DNA from: Purshia tridentata
Taxonomy: Eukaryota > Streptophyta > Magnoliopsida > Rosales > Rosaceae
Reading direction: 5' to 3'
Length of the DNA stretch: 64,000 bases
Assembly: GCA_003254885.1 (NCBI GenBank)
Contig: QANT01000396.1
Span: 1 to 64,000 of the forward strand
The first letter of the stretch is position 1; every line of letters starts with the position of its first letter. Below the pieces are notes generated by a model. The model saw only the letters and a program-made list of their open reading frames with translations. It had not been told where the DNA came from and made no database searches. Positions 24,972-34,970 of this stretch are shown piece after piece. Made by a program: the position numbers and the translations under genes.

Positions 24972-25012
24972 TTCTCTTAGTTCTTGGCCAAAAAAAAAAA
25001 CTTCTCTTAGTT
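24972..25012 (+). mobile_element. Ultra-short retroposon-like insertion (CTTGGCC-An), copy 1
   Basis: An 11-bp direct duplication TTCTCTTAGTT (24972-24982 and 25002-25012) flanks an insert of 19 bases, CTTGGCC plus 11 A and one C (24983-25001). Direct duplication plus A tail is the signature of LINE-type target-primed reverse transcription. It lies in the presumed 5' leader of the MYB-related gene, about 37 bases before its start codon. Three further insertions with the same TTGGCC or TGGCC core occur in this window. Confidence 0.7.
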
Positions 25013-25048
25013 AGGTTCCATCGTACGACGTCGTTGAAGACCATCGTC

Positions 25049-26244
25049 ATGTCTCGCACGTGCTCTCAGTGTGGGAACAACGGCCACAACTCGCGCACAT
25101 GCACGGAGGCGAGCGGCGCCGCCTCGGGAGAGGCCAACGGTATCATGCTATTCGGCGTGAGAGTGACGGAGCAGCAGCAGGGAAACGCCTTCAGGAAGAG
25201 CGCCAGCATGAACAATCTTTCCCAGTACGAGCAGCCTCTGCAGGCTGACTCCAACCCCGACGCCGGCTACGCCTCCGACGACGTCGTCCACGCCTCTGGC
25301 CACCGCCGTGAGCGCAAGAGAGGTCCGCACATGTTTGATCGATCTGAGGTCTTATATAAATATATTTTTCCATTTTTCATTTTTCCCGATTAATTGGATT
25401 TTTGATTTTTTAATTAAGGTGTTGCTTGGACGGAGGAGGAGCACAGGCTGTTCCTGTTGGGTTTGCAGAAGGTAGGGAAGGGAGATTGGAGAGGGATTTC
25501 TAGAAACTTCGTCAAGACTCGGACGCCGACTCAGGTGGCGAGTCATGCTCAGAAATACTTCCTCAGGCGCAACAACCATAACCGAAGACGCCGCAGATCT
25601 AGTCTCTTCGACATCACCACCGAGACTCCCGTATGCTTTAAATTCAAATTAATTAATTAATAAATGCCTTATTTGTGTCGATTGTTGTTGTTTATACAAA
25701 TAATAATTATAATTATAATTAATTATTGCCTTTCAATTTGCAGTTTAAGAATTCATCACTAATGGAAGAAGACCAAGGCCTGCACCAAGAAACTGCATCA
25801 TCACTACCAGTAGTGCCATATCCACCACAGCCACAGCCTTCATTGGGTTGCAATATTCTCGGAGGCTTTCCGGTGTCGACTTTTCCAATGGCGTTGTCGC
25901 CGGTGGTCGTACCTGTCTCCAGCGAGAGCTCGATGGAAAGTCTGACTTTAGGACCCAAGTCACCAAACCCTCAGCTGCCGGCGAAAAGCATTACGCCAAC
26001 GTCGACGAAGCTGGTCCGTCCGATTCCGCTTCATCCGGTCCCTCCATCTTCGAAAATGTCTGATCTCAATTTGAACAACAAGTATTCTTCTTCACCCACC
26101 CGAGTCGACCCGTTGCCTTTGTCGCTGAAGCTCTCTACGACGTCGCCGCAACCCGACGAGCAGCAGTCGCCGACGCAAACGTCTCACTCGTCGGCGTTTC
26201 AGGGCATGTCCAGTGGGTCTGATAGCATCATTAGTGTTGCTTGA
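25049..26244 (+). CDS. MYB-related (R1-type, SHAQKYF) transcriptional repressor with N-terminal zinc knuckle
   Basis: Three exons (25049-25322, 25419-25630, 25744-26244) give 328 residues. The start [18 protein letters not shown] opens directly into a CX2CX4HX4C zinc knuckle, which supports this ATG over the upstream in-frame one at 24851. An LFGV repression motif follows (IMLFGVRV, about residues 33-40). The single MYB repeat ([16 protein letters not shown] ... [11 protein letters not shown]) ends in [12 protein letters not shown], spanning the exon 1/2 junction. The C-terminus is Pro/Ser-rich with EAR-like DLNLN and LPLSLKL motifs. This is the architecture of KUA1/MYBH, MYBS3 and potato MYB1R-1 relatives, which bind TATCCA/I-box-like elements and repress target genes in growth, sugar and senescence responses. 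Which paralogue this is cannot be said. Confidence 0.9.
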
Positions 26245-28414
26245 ACTGTTTAATTTGATCATCATCATCATCATGTGTATTATACGTAAGGTTAGCTACC
26301 ATCGATCGTGAGATGGTGGAAGATTGGAAATTGATTAATGGGCCCGATTAGATCGATAAGATAAAATTAATATTCGATTATTATTAATTAGAGAAATGAA
26401 TTTAGTTATTATTTGGTGATTAGGTGATTAATTCCTTTCTTTAAATTTGTACAGGTTTAATTAGCTAGAAAAAAGGACTATTAGTACATGCAAGATGGGA
26501 TGTCGTTCAGTCGTTCAGTTCTCATTTTTCTGTGTTGTGGGGATTCTTGTTTAATTTGTCTGCTTACTTTTGGGGTGGAATGATATGATAAAGAGCACCA
26601 GGTGCGCACTGTTATATATTTTGGTCTCTGCTGCGCTACACCTATCACCTATATATGCAACTTCAACTAGCTATCTATTCCATCTATGTATAACTCATAA
26701 ATGCATAATGTATATAAATATATAATTTGTTTGCTTATTTTTTTCTGATGAATTAAATAGGTAGTTTTCTCATCACTCATAATTTCATAAAAAACCAAGC
26801 CAACAAAAAAAATTCCTCTCATTTCCAATAATTAATGATCCGTCTATATTAAATAATAACAAGTGGGTGGACACTATTTAGAGATGTATTATAATTTATA
26901 CCAAATTAAATTAAGGTTGAATCTTGTTATATTATAAAATTATTGAGAACAAAATGCGTAGCAAATAGCGCCCACTATATGTATGGGTGTTTTCTTGCAA
27001 ATTCTTAGATGATTTGTATATTAATTATCTTAAGCATTATTCTCCAGGAAGAACAATATTATATATGTACTACAAGTGTGCAAGACTGTGACACATTTAA
27101 TTTAGTAATTGATGTGGTACACACCGATCGAATCTATATATGGAGTTGAGGAGACATATAACGCATATTCACAAATAGAAAGTTGGTTGCCACAATATTT
27201 TATAAACAAAATGGAGTAAATAGTTGTTGCCAACCAAACTTTTTCCTATGTCTAATTAATTAATCTTTATTTCATTCTGGACCCTGGTACATGCATTTGC
27301 ATTCCAACACATTAATTAATTTATGTACATTATTTACTGAAGAAGGCATTAATTTATTTGTAAAACTGGCTTGGTTAGCTTAATTAATTATTTGATGATG
27401 ATGGTTAATTAGTCAGTGTACATTTTACATGGCTGCACCAGATTGATCGAGTCAGTGGGCAATTTCGGATTGGGTGGGTCTGTATTTGGAGGGAAATGAA
27501 GTACAGGGCAATATTTTCCAGAGTTAATTTGGCCACCTGATCAGTTTCGTATGGACATTTCGAAAAACTTTCTTTTTCTAAGTGTATACATTATATACTA
27601 ATGTTTTTTGGTCATCTAACCTAATTATGTCATATAATAAGAGAGATATACACACACAAATTTATACACTTAAGTAATCAAAGAAATACTCATACAAAAA
27701 AAAATTATACTCCCATATGGCATTAATTGTAAAGGAGTGCCTCGTATTTAAAAAGTCTAACTCAATGGGGAAGGCCAGACAAGCATCCCATATAATTAAC
27801 ATTATCTTCTTAATTTGGAGTATGCATGGGAAATTAATAAAGTGGCAGCTTTTCATATCGATCATGGGCTAACCTTATGCAAGTATATATATGCTTGCAT
27901 GTGACTACCATGATTTAAATATTAATTTTCTTCCCCCATGAAGATACCAGTTATTATTAATAGCTGGATTTAATCAACTTAATTAAATAGCTATCGTGTG
28001 TCCATTTATATATAATTCTTTATATATAATATGCATGCTAGCAATAGCTACCTGTACATATATATATCGGTCTAGCTAATATCTCACTTAATTAGATATC
28101 TAGCTACTGATATATATATATTCTCCATCGATCGTAAGATAGCATACTAATACATGCAAGAGCACCGCATATATACGTATATGTGCTTCCAATTACGTTG
28201 GTACGTACTAATTAAATAGGGATGAATATGAGTACTATATGGTGCTTCATAACCATATATATGTATATATTAGGGAATCAATTATTTAATTAAGAAACTC
28301 ACACACATATGTATACTATAAATTAATAATTAGGGGTACTAGTGGGTGGCTGTAGGAGGCCATGAGGGAGGCAACGACGCATATGGAAAGCGTTTTGATG
28401 CAGTAGTACTAGTA
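26245..28414. other. 3' UTR and gene-free AT-rich spacer
   Basis: ATC-trinucleotide repeats follow the MYB stop codon at about 26259-26274. The remainder is AT-rich with many TATATA tracts, and no gene is seen. Confidence 0.45.
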
Positions 28415-28909
28415 CTAGCTAGTAGTAGAAGTGGTAGTGTTGACCAAATGGTTCTGCTCGAATTGCCTCCTCGCGTTCTCCCTATTAATGAAATCCCGAG
28501 CCCTGGAATCAACATCGTCGAGATCATTATCCAGTTGATCACGCTTGACAGATAAGTGATCATTCGTAATTGGTTGCATCGAGTAGGAGAAGGGCTTCTT
28601 AGACTCATAATTTTGTGGCTCCTCTGAACGTTGAGGGACAACATCTGATACAACTTTACTTGTGGCTCCACTACTACTTCTACTAGTGACTTTACCAGTA
28701 GTAGTAGTAGTAAAGCTGGTTTTATGATCAGCCGGTGGCGGTGGCGGTGGCGGTGGCGGTCCCTGCGGTGATCTCATGGATGTTCCTAAAGTGCTACTCA
28801 TATTAGAAAGAGGTAGAGATGAAAGTCTGATGATGTTTGCCACCAACACCATTGATTTCTCACAAAGAGATTTCTTTTCACGTCCACCCTTAATGTGTGC
28901 CGGCGCCAT
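28415..28909 (-). CDS. Small plant protein of unknown function, proline-rich with DUF761-like tail
   Basis: An intronless frame of 164 residues. It has a basic N-terminus (MAPAHIKGGREKKSL), a leucine-rich segment (SMVLVANIIRLSSLPLSN), a run of nine prolines at about residues 52-60 encoded by a GGT/GGC repeat on the plus strand, a Ser/Thr-rich middle, and an acidic-then-basic C-terminal motif DDVDSRARDFINRENARRQF. The last resembles the short VDxRAxxFI motif of DUF761 plant proteins, though the following residues differ. No signal peptide or catalytic motif is recognised. Compositional coherence and a clean start/stop favour a real gene; its function is unknown. Confidence 0.6.
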   Translation of the reverse strand: MAPAHIKGGREKKSLCEKSMVLVANIIRLSSLPLSNMSSTLGTSMRSPQGPPPPPPPPPADHKTSFTTTTTGKVTSRSSSGATSKVVSDVVPQRSEEPQNYESKKPFSYSMQPITNDHLSVKRDQLDNDLDDVDSRARDFINRENARRQFEQNHLVNTTTSTTS

Positions 28910-31238
28910 ATCTACCTATTAGCTAGCTTTCAAGCTTAATATGATCAGATGAAGAAATAGATATCAAGAGCTACTAGCTATATATATACATGATTGTAGC
29001 AAACAAATAACAACGAAACAGGGAAATTGGTAATTATGAACGATTTGCATCTTAAAAAATAAGCTACAATTAATGGATCGAAAAAAGAAAAGGGTTTAAG
29101 CAGCGAAGTCAAATTGTTCTGTTCTGTGGGGTTCCTGGTCGAAACTAGCTTAGCTCCTAGCTCACATCATGTATATACGTATGGGCTGAGTAAGGACTTC
29201 GCTACTATGATGCCCAATACACCCATAAAGTTTTGGTCAATTTTATTTCATTATTTTTGTTGAAAACCAAAAACCATGAGTTATTTGTGTCGACGTAAGG
29301 ATCTTATATTCTTCTCTCTCTCGTGTATAGTGTATAGTAGCTTGTTGTCGTGTAATAGAGAAGGGAGCTAGGTAGAGAGTCAAGACTGGACTAGCAACTT
29401 CATGTGCGATATGAATGAATATCCTGCAAAAGAGGTTGCAAAGAGAACTGATTCTATAACATAAATTATTCATGAGTTGGTAGCTCATAGTTAATTAGTC
29501 TGCGTTTGGTCCATCCATAGCCCCACACTCACACTTCCAACTTATTATGAAAAGGAACAATTACTTTGGCTATGATTCTTTTATCCATATCCAGGCCATA
29601 TTGCTTTCGATCGATCTCCACCGCAATACAAACATCTTTTATTTCCAGGCCATCAGATTTGTTTATTTATTATTCGTACGTGATCATGAACATCAGAATC
29701 TTTCTATGCAGTAAGTCTGTGTCCACTCTGTTACTCGATCTGATGTAACGCCCTCAATTCTCTTTCATTGTCATCATTATTGCATCATATATATTATCTT
29801 CTTTTCTGTATATATCTGTATATATGTATATATTTTTCCTTTCTTTTTCTTTTTTCTAGCATATGTGCGCAGAAGTTGCTAGCTAGGAGACTCGGACCCC
29901 TCTTTTCTTGGGAACTCCAAGTTTTGTGGTGTCATTGACAGATTGATTATACGTACTATTTAGACAAAGATGCTATATAAATTAAAATATGAACATATAT
30001 AAGTATGAGAAATATTAGTCTCATATTACAAAATACTTATTCAAATCTTTTATAAACTAATAGCTCAACTTTTTTAAAATGTTAAAATCTACATCTCATC
30101 TTTCTCATGCATGCTTATACGTACATATTCTCAACAATTTCTCGACATGTGCTCTTACCTAGACCTTTGATTTGATGTATGCACAGATTTTCCACTCGAT
30201 CTGCTTATGCTAATTGATCTAAAGCTTGTGGCATCAGCTTTGATGTTCCTAATTAAGCTTAACACCGACCTTCTATATACTTTATTTTTGTCCAAATGAC
30301 GAATAATTAATTCTCCTTCTACTTTTGCAAATGGGGAACATATTCCCCAAATTTCAGTAATGGATATGTGTACATCTTAACCAATAATTATGTAGGATCC
30401 ATGTGGGTTTAAAAGATAGACCTTTAAATCTCAAGGGGTGTTTCTGTAATAAACCTTTAAGGATATCTATGTGACTTTTACACAGCGATGTCTAAAATTA
30501 AAACAATTGTAGCTGATATGATCACATTCCAAATTTCCAATCATATTTGTCAAATTTGGGTTGGGGAAAAATTTGCTTTACCTTGTGGTGTTCCCCTCCC
30601 TTGTAGTTTCCCTGTAGGCTATAAAAACAGTGTTGATGGGCCGAATGAACCACCACTTATGACTAAGCCCTAATTTAACCCAACATGAGACCCATAGCCT
30701 ATTAGCCATAGGTAATAGGTCTACTTGAAGTGTGGGCCTTAAAGTAATCATATGGTCCCAAGCCCAACCTAAACTTCAAAATAACAAAATAAAATAATAT
30801 TAAATGGGCATAACATAACCAGTCAAAAGTGTCGTGTCACCAAAAAAAAAAAAAGTGACAGAAATTCCTAACAATTTTAATGCATGAGTAGAGTTAGAGT
30901 CTAATCAAACTACTTTCCAAGCCTAACTTACTAATTTGTTTGTCTCTACTAGAGTATTTAGTTTAGTGTTAATTAAACATTAAATTAATTAGTTGGGTTA
31001 CCATCTCAGCCACGTAACACCAGAAACGACGCCGTCGGCCGCACAAATCCCAATCAAGACAGAAGTAAAAAAAAATAAAATTTAAATGACAGTCAAAACT
31101 TCGAAGCTGCTTTCTGAACCAGTCAATGGCCTCCCATTCCCATCTACTTCAACTTCCACAGTCACCATCGCCACCACGACCACCTCCCCATACTTCACAC
31201 CCCTAAAAATTCAATAACGATAATAACAAAACATAAGC
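28910..31238. other. Gene-free spacer, promoters at both ends
   Basis: No gene is seen. The last about 200 bases upstream of the BIR2-like gene are C/A-rich, as expected for a leader. A possible short A-tailed insertion at 30825-30859 is listed separately. Confidence 0.45.
30825..30859 (+). mobile_element. Possible short A-tailed insertion with imperfect duplication
   Basis: AAAAGTGTC (30825-30833) and AAAAGTGAC (30851-30859), 8 of 9 identical, flank GTGTCACC plus an A run. The pattern resembles the CTTGGCC-An insertions, but the core differs and the duplication is short, low complexity and imperfect. This is a weak candidate. Confidence 0.3.
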
Positions 31239-33056
31239 ATGAAGATCACGGTGGGTTTACTCTCTCTGCTGCTCTTCACCTTCCTCCTCCTCTGCTACTC
31301 CATCGAAGACGACCTCACGTGCCTGGAGGGCGTCCGGAGCTCACTCACTGATCCAGACGGCCGACTCGGCTCGTGGGACTTCTCCAACAGCTCCGTCGCC
31401 TCAATCTGCAAGCTCGTCGGAGTCTCCTGCTGGAATGAGAAGGAGAACCGCCTCATCAGCCTCCAGCTCCCTTCCATGAACCTCGCCGGTAAGCTCCCTG
31501 AGTCCCTCAAGTTCTGCCACAGCCTCCAAGCGCTAGATCTCTCCGGTAACGCTCTCTCCGGTTCCATCCCTCCCCAAATCTGCAATTGGCTCCCTTATCT
31601 CGTAACCCTAGATCTCTCCAACAACCGCCTCTCCGGTTCGATTCCGCCGGAGATCGTCAACTGTAAGTTTTTGAACACTCTGATTTTGAACGATAACCGT
31701 CTCTCGGGTTCGTTGCCGTACGAGCTGGGCCGGCTCGAGAGGTTGAAGAAATTCTCGGTTGCTAATAATGGTCTAACCGGCGCGGTACCGTCGGAGTTGT
31801 CTAAGTTTGAGAAGGAGGACTTTGATGGGAACAGTGGGCTCTGTGGGAAGCCTCTTGGGTCCAAGTGTGGTGGTCTGAGCAGCAAAAGCCTCGGCATTAT
31901 AATCGCCGCTGGGGCTATCGGTGCTGCGGCGTCTCTGATTTTGGGCTTTGGGATTTGGTGGTGGTTTTTTGTTAGGGCGGGTCGGAAAAAGCGAAGCTTT
32001 GGTGGTGTTGGTGGTGATAAGGATGAGAGTGGTTGGGTCGGGTTGTTGAGGTCTCACAAGACTGTTCAGGTGTCTTTGTTTCAGAAACCCATTGTGAAAG
32101 TCCGGTTGGCTGATCTGTTGGTGGCTACCAACAATTTTGACCCCAAAAACATTGTCATTTCCACTAGGACCGGGGTTTCGTATAAGGCTGTGTTGCCCGA
32201 TGGGTCGGCATTGGCGATTAAGCGGCTTAATGCTTGTAAGCTCGGGGAGAAGCAATTTAGGTCGGAGATTAATAGGTTGGGGCAGCTCAGGCATCCAAAT
32301 TTGGTGCCTTTGTTGGGGTTTTGTGTTGTGGATGAAGAGAAGCTTTTGGTGTATAAGCACATGTATAATGGCACATTGTACTCTCAGTTGCATGGAAGTG
32401 GTAATCTGAATAGCCAGTATGGGTTTTTGGATTGGCTGACACGGCTGAGAATTGGTGTTGGAGCGGCCAGAGGACTTGCCTGGCTTCACCATGCTTGTCA
32501 GCCACCTTATATGCACCAGAACATTAGCTCGAATGTGATTCTTCTCGACTATGATTTTGAAGCTCGCATAACGGATTTTGGTTTGGCGAGGCTGGTGGCT
32601 TCTCGTGATTCCAATGATAGCTCGTTTGTAAATGGTGATCTGGGTGAGTTTGGTTATGTGGCTCCGGAGTACTCGAGCACAATGGTGGCTTCACTGAAAG
32701 GAGATGTGTATGGATTTGGGGTAGTTCTTCTGGAATTGGTGACTGGGCAGAAGCCTCTAGAAATCAGTAATGTAGTGGAAGGATTCAAGGGGAATTTGGT
32801 GGATTGGGTCAGTCATTTATCAAACACTGGTCGAAGCATGGATGCCATAGACAATGTCTTATCAGGGAAAGGTCATGATGATGAGATTATGCAGTTTATG
32901 AGGATCGCTTGTACTTGTGCGGTTGCTAGACCAAGGGATAGACCTTCTATGTACCAGGTTTACGAGTCATTGAAGAGCTTGGCTGTGAAACATGGTTTCT
33001 CTGAACAGTATGATGAGTTTCCATTGATCTTTGGCAAACAGGCTCCTGAATCCTGA
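31239..33056 (+). CDS. BIR2: BIR2-like LRR receptor pseudokinase
   Basis: A single exon of 605 residues. In order: signal peptide (about 1-22), LRR N-terminal cap (DLTCLEGVRSSLTDPDG), about five LRRs (LDLSGNALSGSIPPQIC type), a transmembrane helix around residues 212-237 (IIIAAGAIGAAASLILGFGIWWWFF), and an intracellular kinase-like domain. The kinase is degenerate: the glycine loop reads STRTGVSYKA, the HRD triad is replaced by HQN (MHQNISSNVILL), and DFG and the VAIK-type lysine (ALAIKRL) remain. Loss of the catalytic Asp is the known feature of Arabidopsis BIR2, which binds BAK1 and holds it away from FLS2 until ligand arrives. The C-terminal DEFPLIFGKQ matches the family. It is likely a negative regulator of immune receptor complexes, inferred from orthology. 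Confidence 0.92.
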   Translation: MKITVGLLSLLLFTFLLLCYSIEDDLTCLEGVRSSLTDPDGRLGSWDFSNSSVASICKLVGVSCWNEKENRLISLQLPSMNLAGKLPESLKFCHSLQALDLSGNALSGSIPPQICNWLPYLVTLDLSNNRLSGSIPPEIVNCKFLNTLILNDNRLSGSLPYELGRLERLKKFSVANNGLTGAVPSELSKFEKEDFDGNSGLCGKPLGSKCGGLSSKSLGIIIAAGAIGAAASLILGFGIWWWFFVRAGRKKRSFGGVGGDKDESGWVGLLRSHKTVQVSLFQKPIVKVRLADLLVATNNFDPKNIVISTRTGVSYKAVLPDGSALAIKRLNACKLGEKQFRSEINRLGQLRHPNLVPLLGFCVVDEEKLLVYKHMYNGTLYSQLHGSGNLNSQYGFLDWLTRLRIGVGAARGLAWLHHACQPPYMHQNISSNVILLDYDFEARITDFGLARLVASRDSNDSSFVNGDLGEFGYVAPEYSSTMVASLKGDVYGFGVVLLELVTGQKPLEISNVVEGFKGNLVDWVSHLSNTGRSMDAIDNVLSGKGHDDEIMQFMRIACTCAVARPRDRPSMYQVYESLKSLAVKHGFSEQYDEFPLIFGKQAPES

Positions 33057-34970
33057 TTTTGAAGTAGAGTCAGGCGGAGAGAGTGTTAAAAGTACAAGAT
33101 ACTGCAGCATTAGTGCATGTTTTCCTTTATGCTTGCGAAAGGCATTTTCAACAATTGGTACGTTTTCCGCTTGAGCATGATTTCCCTGTTCTAATGCTCA
33201 TTTGTTGAATCATTCTGTACTGTAAAGAAGCATTATGCATTGTAACTTTTACCTAATCCAGAAGATCTCTGTTTTCATTCCTCCAAATTCTCCCACTGAA
33301 TCTGTGTTTGTAGCATTCTGTTCTTTCTAGAAAGCTTATGCATATTCTCTTTTGAGTAGGTTCTCTCTTGTCAAATTTTAGTCTTGCAATCATTCAATCT
33401 ACTTCACCAAACATATAAATCCACTAATAAATAAACAGTGCTTGAAATCTCTTGAATTGTACATGCATGCTCCGAACTTAATGCAAATATCAGAATAAGC
33501 TGACAAAGTGTGAGGTTTTAGAATTAGTTACTGAGATATTTCTTGTGCCAGTGAATGAATTAGAGGGTCCATCATAGATGTTAAATTGGAAAGCAATATT
33601 ACAAAAGGTCCTTCATATGGTAATCCACTTGCCTTCTGTGTCTAGACTCTTGGTCCAGATTGGTCATCTTGATTGTGGAATGTAGACTCAGCAAGACAAG
33701 TTGGCAACTCATCATACAATAAAATATATAATTAGATGGCAGAGAGAGATCCTTGGACCTTTATGTTTACCTCTAGTGTTGTGTCTTCAAATTCCCCCAT
33801 ATTAAACATTTTCATTTAATTAACAATATTTCTTATATACTGGCCAAAAAAAAAAACAATATTTGTTATATATTCTTTATACAATCTCTTGTAGATATCA
33901 TATTCCTATATATTTCTTGCCCAACCACTTTTGAAGTGTCAATTATATATTGGCCAGAAACAGAACGTTTGAATTTTTCCTTCAACTTTCACCATCTCAT
34001 GGTCCTACTCAACAACTCACATAACATGTAAAGTCTGGACCAAAAATGAAACAATCATATATGTCTTGTACTCGAGAGATTTCTATTCAGACCATAAATA
34101 AGAAAGTGAAAAAGGAGTTTATTATCAACATGGCCTTCTCGTGATTACATTAACGTTTGTGCAGAAAAGATTTAAGAATCATTATTTATGACCTATCTTT
34201 CAGTAAGTCCATATAATGGAGATTTATGGTCCCAAACCAACCATGCCATGTGGCTATGTGGGTGGTTTGAAATGCTTGTCTGCAATATTTTTGCTACATT
34301 TATCTGGCTTTTACATCTGCCAGTATTTGGTGCAAAATAATGAAGAAGTTGGTACAATGGCAAACAATGTAATAAGATCCAATAGAAAGTTTCCATCTAC
34401 ACTGTAAAATTTAATCAATACACCCCCCTCTTAAGATAAATTCCTGGTTTTTTTGAACATTTCTAGAAACTTTGAAAAAATGTGGCAGCAAGAGAGGACA
34501 TGGTTGGCCTCTCTAGACGACCCATCTACCAGCTAAGATGGGGAGTCCCTCTATCTTATGGACCGACCAATAATTTTATTTCTTTAAAAAGATTCTTTTA
34601 AATTTTTAATCATTACACTTAGTGAGCTAAATTAATAATTTCGCCTTGGTGTATATGACAACTCTGTATGCTTGTTTGTTTGGGTTGGGTTGGCCTGTCT
34701 TCCGAATTTGGGCCTTCCTTTCCTAGTATTGGGCCTATAAAACTACAATTCAGTTGCAAGAAGCCTAGCCCAGTAGGCTGTGGGCCAACTTCCCAGGCCC
34801 AAACAACACTCAGCAGTCTCCATATGACTATAAGCAAAATACTGTGAAAAATTGGGTCAATTTATTAATATGAAAAACATCAGGAGAATTCAGCAAATAA
34901 ATAAAAAATAGGGAACTCAACTCCTAATTTAGCAGAAGAGAAGAGAAAGCCAGAGGCGAAGAGAGCAAAT
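33057..34970. other. 3' UTR and gene-free spacer
   Basis: The 3' UTR of the BIR2-like gene runs to about 33300. No gene follows until 34971. A short retroposon-like insertion lies at 33822-33872 (separate entry). Confidence 0.45.
33822..33872 (+). mobile_element. Ultra-short retroposon-like insertion (CTGGCC-An), copy 2
   Basis: An 18-bp duplication, AACAATATTTCTTATATA at 33822-33839 and the same with one change at 33855-33872, flanks CTGGCC plus nine A (33840-33854). This is the longest duplication in the set. It lies in spacer downstream of the BIR2-like gene. Confidence 0.7.
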
